From Shewanella sp. AS1 (GTDB lineage: Bacteria; Pseudomonadota; Gammaproteobacteria; Enterobacterales; Shewanellaceae): 64,000 nt of DNA. The position numbers were made by a program, and so were the translations under genes. Under the pieces are notes generated by a model. It was given only the letters and a program-made list of their open reading frames with translations. It was not told the origin of the DNA and ran no database searches. Of the stretch, positions 61,901 to 64,000 are shown piece after piece; position 1 is the first letter of the stretch; every line of letters starts with the position of its first letter. The DNA is taken from NCBI RefSeq assembly GCF_021412565.1, contig NZ_JAKCLJ010000004.1, positions 186,001 through 250,000 on the forward strand, written 5' to 3'.

Positions 61901-63520
61901 ATGGAACCTGTTCTGAATAGGTTAGAAACAGAAGACGCCATTCAAATAGTGGGGTCGACACAGAGCGGACAAGAGTCTGTGTTAAATGAGGGCGCACTGA
62001 CACTACTGGAAGTGCTCTGCCGGGAATTTGGTAGCCAAGTGCCAGAACTGTTAGCCAAACGCCGCGCTAAGCAGCAACGGATTGAGTCTGGGCAGTTACC
62101 CGATTTTCTGCCTGAAACTCGGGCTATTCGTGAAGGCGAATGGCAAATTCGTGGCATTCCCCATGATCTGCAGGATAGACGGGTCGAGATCACTGGGCCC
62201 GTCGATCGCAAGATGATTATTAATGCCTTAAATGCCAACGTGAAGGTGTTTATGGCCGATTTTGAGGATTCACTGTCTCCAAGCTGGCAGAAAGTGATTG
62301 AAGGGCAGCTCAATCTGCGTGATGCGGTGCGAGGCGATATCCAATATACGGCGCCCGAGACGGGTAAGCATTATGCGCTCAATGACAATCCTGCGGTGCT
62401 GATTTGCCGAGTCCGAGGCTTACATCTGATTGAGAAGCATGTGGAGTTTAACGGTCAGGGGATTCCTGCGGCACTGTTCGATTTCTGCCTCTACTTTTAC
62501 CACAACTACCGTCAGTTGCTGGCCAAGGGCAGCGGGCCTTATTTCTATATCCCTAAGCTTGAGAGCCATATCGAGGCGCGCTGGTGGGCCAAGGTGTTTG
62601 CCTTCGTGGAGGAGCGTTTCTGTTTGGCACCGGGCACAATCAAATGCACCTGCCTGATTGAGACCCTGCCGGCTGTGTTCGAGATGGAGGAGATCCTCTA
62701 TGAACTGCGCTCAAACATTGTCGCGTTAAATTGTGGCCGCTGGGATTACATTTTCAGCTATATCAAGACATTAAAGAGCTATAGCGATCGGATTCTGCCC
62801 GACAGACAAGCCGTGACTATGGATAAGCCTTTCCTCAGTGCCTATTCGCGACTGCTGGTCAAGACCTGTCATAAGCGTGGTGCGTTGGCTATGGGGGGCA
62901 TGGCGGCTTTTATTCCGGCAAAAGATCCTGAGCAGAATGCAGCAGTGCTTGCCAAGGTGCGCGGCGATAAGGAGCTGGAAGCGCGCAACGGTCACGATGG
63001 CACTTGGGTGGCTCATCCTGGGCTTGCCGATACCGCTATGGCCATCTTCAACGACTATATAGGCGAAGAGAATCAGAACCAGCTGCACATCACCCGGGAT
63101 GTGGATGCGCCAATCCTTGCCAGCGAATTGCTCGCGCCCTGCGAGGGGGAGCGCACCGAAGCGGGTATGCGCCTCAATATCCGAATCGCGCTGCAATATA
63201 TCGAAGCCTGGATCCAAGGCAATGGCTGTGTGCCCATCTATGGCTTGATGGAGGATGCGGCGACTGCTGAGATCTCCAGAACCTCAATCTGGCAGTGGAT
63301 CCAGCATGAGCAGAAGCTTTCTAACGGCAAGCTGGTCACTAAAGAGCTATTCAGAGATATGTTGGCGGAGGAGCTGGCCAATGTGGAGAGTGAGGTGGGG
63401 AGCGAGCGCTTCACTCAGGGGCGATACACCCAGGCGGCGACTTTGCTTGAGGAGATCACCACCTCTGATGAATTGGTGGATTTCTTAACCTTGCCCGGCT
63501 ATCAGCTGTTAATCCAATAA
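61901..63520 (+). CDS. aceB: Malate synthase A
   Basis: Condenses acetyl-CoA with glyoxylate to malate in the glyoxylate shunt. The 540-residue protein matches enteric AceB: IREGEWQIRGIPHDLQDRRVE, ITGPVDRKMIINALNANVKV, FMADFEDS, the Arg and Glu/Asp of the active site in CRVRGLHL and LNCGRWDYIFSYIKTL, and the C-terminal GYQLL. ATG 61898 or 61901 (in tandem) start just behind GGGGGTGAG; a longer frame from 61811 is unlikely. Followed by aceA after about 107 bases, the classic aceBA operon order; here no aceK is visible. Confidence 0.96.
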   Translation: MEPVLNRLETEDAIQIVGSTQSGQESVLNEGALTLLEVLCREFGSQVPELLAKRRAKQQRIESGQLPDFLPETRAIREGEWQIRGIPHDLQDRRVEITGPVDRKMIINALNANVKVFMADFEDSLSPSWQKVIEGQLNLRDAVRGDIQYTAPETGKHYALNDNPAVLICRVRGLHLIEKHVEFNGQGIPAALFDFCLYFYHNYRQLLAKGSGPYFYIPKLESHIEARWWAKVFAFVEERFCLAPGTIKCTCLIETLPAVFEMEEILYELRSNIVALNCGRWDYIFSYIKTLKSYSDRILPDRQAVTMDKPFLSAYSRLLVKTCHKRGALAMGGMAAFIPAKDPEQNAAVLAKVRGDKELEARNGHDGTWVAHPGLADTAMAIFNDYIGEENQNQLHITRDVDAPILASELLAPCEGERTEAGMRLNIRIALQYIEAWIQGNGCVPIYGLMEDAATAEISRTSIWQWIQHEQKLSNGKLVTKELFRDMLAEELANVESEVGSERFTQGRYTQAATLLEEITTSDELVDFLTLPGYQLLIQ

Positions 63521-63627
63521 AGAAGTGATGTAAACAAACTCAATTTTTAACCTGTAACCCTGATTTAGCGCCTTTGAAATTATGTTGTATTGACTGGCAC
63601 TGGATATCAACATAGATGGAGATGATT

Positions 63628-64000
63628 ATGACTAAAGCAACTACACAAGGTACGCGTCAAGAGCAGATTGATGCGATTAAGAAAGATTGGGCAGAGAACC
63701 CGCGTTGGGCCGGTGTTCGTCGTCCCTATACGGCGGAAGATGTAGTGGCTTTACGTGGCTCATTTGTGCCAGAAAATACCATAGCCAAACGCGGCGCGGC
63801 TAAGCTCTGGTCATTAGTGAACGGTTCGGCCAAGAAAGGTTATGTCAACTCTCTGGGCGCACTCACCGGCGGTCAGGCGGTGCAGCAGGCCAAGGCGGGG
63901 ATCGAGGCAATTTACCTCTCTGGCTGGCAGGTGGCGGCCGATGCCAACTTGGCTGGCACCATGTATCCGGATCAATCCCTCTATCCAGCTAACTCAGTGC
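63628..64000 (+). CDS. aceA: Isocitrate lyase, 3' end outside window
   Basis: Splits isocitrate into succinate and glyoxylate, the entry step of the glyoxylate shunt. 124 residues are visible from ATG 63628, behind a GATGGAGATG site: [55 protein letters not shown], typical of the N-terminal part of AceA. The catalytic KKCGH loop lies beyond the window. Co-transcription with aceB is likely. Confidence 0.96.
   Translation, partial: MTKATTQGTRQEQIDAIKKDWAENPRWAGVRRPYTAEDVVALRGSFVPENTIAKRGAAKLWSLVNGSAKKGYVNSLGALTGGQAVQQAKAGIEAIYLSGWQVAADANLAGTMYPDQSLYPANSV

Overview
The window reads as a chromosomal segment of a marine gammaproteobacterium, most likely a Shewanella. The support is gene content: a Shewanella-type split borosin pair (SonM/SonA-like), a tmRNA encoding the tag ANDDNYALAA, and housekeeping genes close to their enteric homologues (gshA, purE, hpf, smpB, ratAB, bamE, aceBA). 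The species cannot be fixed from the sequence alone.

Layout. (1) 1-9.3 kb is core chromosome: the end of gshA, two lipoproteins (one a lytic-transglycosylase-like protein), purE behind a near-ideal CRP palindrome, an ECF sigma factor with a membrane partner, a tricorn-like periplasmic protease and the hibernation factor Hpf. (2) 9.3-32.9 kb is a Wzx/Wzy-type surface polysaccharide locus behind an ops/JUMPStart element: wza-wzb-wzc, two UDP-GalNAcA genes (tviB/tviC type), an AT-rich strain-specific block (flippase, ATP-grasp, polymerase, three glycosyltransferases, HpcH/HpaI aldolase-like protein), then an initiating sugar transferase with PglD/PglE/PglF-type genes for a diacetamido-trideoxy sugar, a ruined galU, a YjbH-family outer membrane protein and a Gly-rich lipoprotein. 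(3) 33.0-34.8 kb is an AbiEi/AbiEii-like type IV toxin-antitoxin pair. (4) About 34.94-54.92 kb is an integrative island inserted at the 3' end of ssrA, with a P4-type integrase beside ssrA, a decayed copy of the ssrA 3' end at the far side, and matching 12-bp inverted arm-like sites at both ends. Its left half has CP4-57-like cargo (YfjJ/Gp2-like, LRAT-like, short recombinase, DUF2787, RadC, AlpA). Its right half is one six-gene operon: SNF2 helicase, AIPR protein, type III-like Mod, Res-like helicase-nuclease, XRE-ImmA/IrrE protease and a DUF4411 PIN protein. (5) 54.9-64 kb is core again: ssrA, smpB, ratA, ratB, bamE, the borosin pair followed by a TPR-GGDEF protein, and aceB-aceA of the glyoxylate shunt, cut by the window edge.

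Three things stand out. The six-gene helicase/AIPR/Mod/Res/ImmA/PIN operon looks like an enlarged type III restriction or defence system that I cannot match to a named one. The sonM-sonA pair is a ribosomal peptide backbone N-methylation pathway that here sits directly upstream of a GGDEF signalling protein. Five intergenic arrays of strictly 7-bp repeats share one degenerate unit (CCYCGNN or close relatives) although their sequences differ; one of them brackets a four-helix-bundle (S23-type) ORF in the capsule locus.
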